A stretch of DNA of 7,578 nucleotides from Flavobacterium sp. (GTDB lineage: Bacteria > Bacteroidota > Bacteroidia > Flavobacteriales > Flavobacteriaceae), in contig JASLDM010000044.1 of the NCBI GenBank assembly GCA_030151565.1, positions 1 to 7,578 on the forward strand, in the 5' to 3' direction. Shown here in pieces: positions 5,142 through 7,578 of this stretch; positions within the stretch are counted from its first letter, which is position 1, and the number at the start of each line of letters is the position of its first letter. The translations under genes were made by a program, and so were the position numbers. The notes under the pieces are model-generated. The model worked only from the letters and a program-made list of their open reading frames with translations, was not told the DNA's origin and searched no databases.

Positions 5142-6614
5142 ATGAAAGACGAACTGATACTTAAAAACTTTTCTTTACGAAACAGGATATTCATTTCGTT
5201 GATTTTCCTCACCCTAATATCTTCAGTTTTGATTGCAGCAGTATCTGTATATCAATTCCGAAAAGAAGCACGCACCTATCACCAAGACCGCTTAGAGCGA
5301 AAGGAAAATGCTATTAATGAACACATCAACTTTATTTTAAGCACCACAACGTATCCTTTAGTTACAGAAAACCTAGCTTTAATTTTTAAGAGCAAAATAC
5401 ACGAATTAGCAACCATACACAGTACAGAAATAAACATTCACGATCTTAGTGGAAAACTCTTAATTTCATCTAAAGGAAATTTTTCAATTGACGAAAAGCC
5501 AGAGCCAATTCCTCAAATGATTTTAAAAGTCCTACAATCCACCCAAAACAAACGCTTTGTAGATTTAAAAATTGTAGACGAAGAACGTTACCGAACGGCA
5601 TATTCATACTTAAAAGACAGCAAGTACAAGCCACTTGGAATATTAAAAGTCCCGTACTTAGAAGAAACGGAGTTTTATCAGAATGAAGTAAAAAACTTTT
5701 TAATAAAATTTGGGCAAGTATATATTTTTATGCTCCTAATGGCTATTACAATAGCCTATTTTTTGTCGAGTTATATTACTAAAAATTTAAAATCCATAAG
5801 CGTTAAAATGACGAGTACGAAACTCGATCAAAAAAACGAAAAAATCAGTGTTACCTCATCCAGTAAAGAAATTAACTCCTTGATAGTTGCCTACAATGAA
5901 ATGGTAGACAAATTAGAAGCGAGCGCAGACAAGCTTGCCCAAAGTGAACGAGAACAAGCTTGGCGAGAAATGGCTAAACAAGTTGCTCACGAAATCAAAA
6001 ATCCATTAACACCAATGCGTCTTACCGTTCAAAGTTTCCAAAGACGCTTTGACCCAACAGATCCAGAAATCAAACAAAAGATAGACGACTATTCCCATAC
6101 CCTAATTCAACAAATTGACACAATGAATGCTGTAGCTACTGCTTTCTCTAGCTTTGCCTCAATGCCCGCACAACAAAGCGAACAGCTCAATATCGTTCAA
6201 GTCGTTCAATTGGCTTTAGAAATATTCAATGAACCTTATATCAAATTCGAAGCCCCAACAGAACGACTAATAGTAAAGATGGATAGAACACAATTAATCC
6301 GAATTATTACCAACTTAGTCAAAAATGCAATACAAGCGATTCCGGATGAAGAAACCAATCCAGAAGTCGTCGTTACCATCAGACAAACAGACAACTTTGT
6401 ACAAATAGAAGTAAAAGATAACGGAATTGGGATCAGTATTGAAAATAAAAATCGTATTTTCGAACCTAAATTCACCACTAAATCGAGTGGAATGGGCTTA
6501 GGCTTAGGGATTATAAAAAATATAGTAGAAAATTATAACGGCATAATTAACTTTGAATCTTCAAAAGAAAAAGGTACCACCTTTTATGTAAAGTTGCCAA
6601 TTATTAACACATAG
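5142..6614 (+). CDS. Membrane sensor histidine kinase, NtrY-like core, no partner regulator nearby
   Basis: A 490-residue two-component sensor kinase. Segments in order: a cytoplasmic N-terminus, transmembrane helix 1 (about 16-36), an extracytoplasmic sensor of about 150 residues (38-190) with a Cache-like stretch INIHDLSGKLLISSKG (97-112), transmembrane helix 2 (about 191-211), and a HAMP-like linker with a coiled coil (about 212-270). The dimerisation and phosphorylation motif is WREMAKQVAHEIKNPLTPMR (274-293) with His283, and the ATPase domain has N-box NLVKNAIQAI (391-400), G1 DNGIG (427-431), F-box IFEPKFTTKSSG (439-450) and G2 GLGLGI (452-457). HEIKNPLTPM is typical of NtrY-type kinases. 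All catalytic residues are present. No response regulator gene occurs in the window, so it appears orphan here. Zero spacing from hemJ implies co-transcription. The ligand is unknown; a redox, heme or iron signal would suit the context but is not shown by sequence. Confidence 0.92.
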   Translation: MKDELILKNFSLRNRIFISLIFLTLISSVLIAAVSVYQFRKEARTYHQDRLERKENAINEHINFILSTTTYPLVTENLALIFKSKIHELATIHSTEINIHDLSGKLLISSKGNFSIDEKPEPIPQMILKVLQSTQNKRFVDLKIVDEERYRTAYSYLKDSKYKPLGILKVPYLEETEFYQNEVKNFLIKFGQVYIFMLLMAITIAYFLSSYITKNLKSISVKMTSTKLDQKNEKISVTSSSKEINSLIVAYNEMVDKLEASADKLAQSEREQAWREMAKQVAHEIKNPLTPMRLTVQSFQRRFDPTDPEIKQKIDDYSHTLIQQIDTMNAVATAFSSFASMPAQQSEQLNIVQVVQLALEIFNEPYIKFEAPTERLIVKMDRTQLIRIITNLVKNAIQAIPDEETNPEVVVTIRQTDNFVQIEVKDNGIGISIENKNRIFEPKFTTKSSGMGLGLGIIKNIVENYNGIINFESSKEKGTTFYVKLPIINT

Positions 6615-6623
6615 AATTACATT

Positions 6624-7406
6624 ATGAATTTCGAAAACATCGTAGTAGAAAACGAGGGTAGTCTTGCAATTATCACAATCAACAGACCTACAAAATTAAA
6701 TGCTCTCAACAAAGCAACTATCGAAGAATTACACAGAGCTTTAAAAACCATAGAATCGGACAAAGATATCCGCGTTATTATCCTTACAGGAAGTGGAGAA
6801 AAAGCTTTTGTAGCAGGTGCCGATATCTCAGAATTTGCAAACTTCAATTCAAGCGAAGGTTCGCAATTAGCCGCAAAAGGCCAGGAACTTTTATTTGATT
6901 TTGTTCAAAACCTAAACAAACCTGTAATTGCTGCAGTTAACGGATTTGCACTTGGAGGAGGATTAGAACTTGCAATGGCTTCAGATTTTAGAGTAGCTTC
7001 TGAAAACGCTAAAATGGGATTACCAGAAGTAACCCTTGGAGTTATTCCAGGATATGGAGGAACACAACGTTTGCCGCAATTAGTAGGTAAAGGTAGAGCA
7101 ATGGAAATGATAATGACTGCCGCAATGATTGATGCAGAAACCGCTAAAAACTACGGCCTAGTTAACCACGTAGTACCTCAAGCAGAACTTTTAGAGTTCA
7201 CCAAAGCACTAGCTCAAAAAATAGCAAAAAACTCTCCAGTAGCTATCGGAAAAGCTATTAAAGCTGTAAACGCAAATTTCAAAGATGGCGTAAACGGATT
7301 CCACGAAGAAATCAAGAGCTTTGGAGACTGTTTTGCTACAGCCGATTTTAAAGAAGGAACCACAGCATTCTTAGAAAAGAGAAAAGCTAATTTTACAGGA
7401 GAATAA
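6624..7406 (+). CDS. Enoyl-CoA hydratase (crotonase family)
   Basis: A 260-residue cytoplasmic enzyme of normal crotonase length that hydrates 2-enoyl-CoA to 3-hydroxyacyl-CoA. The oxyanion-hole segments are AFVAGADISEF (61-71) and NGFALGGGLELAMASDFR (106-123); the two catalytic glutamates are Glu115 in GGGLEL and Glu135 in GLPEVTLGVIPGYGGTQRLP. Their 20-residue spacing is the same as in mitochondrial short-chain enoyl-CoA hydratase (Glu144 and Glu164), so a true hydratase is favoured over an isomerase or decarboxylase. Chain-length preference cannot be read from the sequence, so I assign no symbol. It starts 9 nt after the kinase gene and has no visible promoter of its own, so it is probably the last gene of the heme-related operon, although its function has no obvious link to heme. 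Confidence 0.93.
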   Translation: MNFENIVVENEGSLAIITINRPTKLNALNKATIEELHRALKTIESDKDIRVIILTGSGEKAFVAGADISEFANFNSSEGSQLAAKGQELLFDFVQNLNKPVIAAVNGFALGGGLELAMASDFRVASENAKMGLPEVTLGVIPGYGGTQRLPQLVGKGRAMEMIMTAAMIDAETAKNYGLVNHVVPQAELLEFTKALAQKIAKNSPVAIGKAIKAVNANFKDGVNGFHEEIKSFGDCFATADFKEGTTAFLEKRKANFTGE

Positions 7407-7418
7407 AGAACTAGACGT

Positions 7419-7439
7419 AGAGAAACAATACGTTTCTTT
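7419..7439 (+). terminator. Small hairpin just after the enoyl-CoA hydratase gene (weak terminator candidate)
   Basis: AGAGAAAC (7419-7426) can pair with GTTTCTTT (7432-7439) around a 5-nt loop, with one G-U pair. An alternative pairing joins AAACAATA (7423-7430) to TATTGTTT (7455-7462), ending in a short T run. Neither has a strong U tract, so this may only be a weak terminator or an RNA 3'-end stabiliser. Confidence 0.25.
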
Positions 7440-7469
7440 ACAAAAAAGTCTCTTTATTGTTTTGATCAG

Positions 7470-7549
7470 AAAACACAGTTACTATTTGAGCCCTTAATAT
7501 TGATTTCTCAAAGTCAATACTAAGGGCTCAAATAGTTTATAAAACACAG
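7470..7549. repeat. 9-bp direct repeats flanking the palindrome
   Basis: AAAACACAG occurs at 7470-7478 and again at 7541-7549, bracketing a 62-bp block that is almost entirely the palindrome at 7481-7536. Direct repeats around an inverted repeat are what a small transposed element with a target duplication would leave. In AT-rich DNA a 9-bp repeat at this distance could also be chance. The remaining bases to 7578 show nothing I can identify. Confidence 0.4.
7481..7536. terminator. Long near-perfect palindrome, probable operon-end hairpin
   Basis: The arm at 7481-7503 is complementary to 7514-7536 over 23 bp with a single mismatch (one A-C). The centre TTTCTCAAAG can add three more pairs, giving a stem of about 26 bp with a CTCA loop. 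It lies 74 bp after the last stop codon and could stop transcription from both sides. Only a short, interrupted T run (TTTAT) follows, so as an intrinsic terminator it is not classical. It could instead be a small palindromic repeat element; see the flanking direct repeats. Confidence 0.5.
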
Positions 7550-7578
7550 CAAAGACACAATCAACGCATCGTTAAAAA

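Noticed and set aside
1..7578. CRISPR arrays, tRNA or rRNA genes, insertion sequences, integrases
   Set aside because: No regularly spaced repeats, tRNA-like sequence or transposase motifs were seen; the window reads as a core metabolic locus.

Overview
The window looks like chromosomal DNA from a member of the Bacteroidota, most likely Flavobacterium or a close relative. The reasons are the AT-rich composition, poor Shine-Dalgarno sequences, TAnnTTTG-type promoter elements on both sides of the one divergent intergenic region, and protein sequences that read as flavobacterial (for example the GDFEI form of glutamyl-tRNA reductase). This assignment is an inference from sequence character, not from a search.

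Layout. A leftward operon fills 1-2467: hemA (glutamyl-tRNA reductase), hemC (porphobilinogen deaminase) and the first 95 codons of hemD (uroporphyrinogen-III synthase, cut by the window edge). Successive genes overlap by 8 bp and 1 bp. A 231-bp divergent control region (2468-2698) follows. A rightward, very compact five-gene run fills 2699-7406: a PchR-type AraC regulator, hemH (ferrochelatase), hemJ (protoporphyrinogen oxidase of the family often labelled CopD), a membrane sensor histidine kinase with an NtrY-like core, and an enoyl-CoA hydratase. The gaps in this run are 6, 1, 0 and 9 nt. The last 172 bp hold a short hairpin and a 56-bp near-perfect palindrome flanked by 9-bp direct repeats, then nothing I can identify.

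How it works together. The leftward operon makes the committed precursor (glutamyl-tRNA to glutamate semialdehyde) and builds the tetrapyrrole ring. The rightward operon carries out the last two steps, protoporphyrinogen to protoporphyrin to heme. The regulator gene sits between the two arms. Its only cysteine lies in a Cys-Pro-Phe-Leu motif, the core of classical heme regulatory motifs, at the junction of the sensor and DNA-binding domains. A 13-bp perfect direct repeat occurs twice in the divergent region, once over the putative -33 element of hemA and once against the regulator's own start codon. A Fur/PerR-like inverted repeat lies in the regulator's leader. Together these suggest, as a hypothesis, a heme- and/or iron-responsive circuit controlling both arms of the pathway. 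The ferrochelatase also carries an internal five-cysteine segment that matches the class with an internally ligated [2Fe-2S] cluster.
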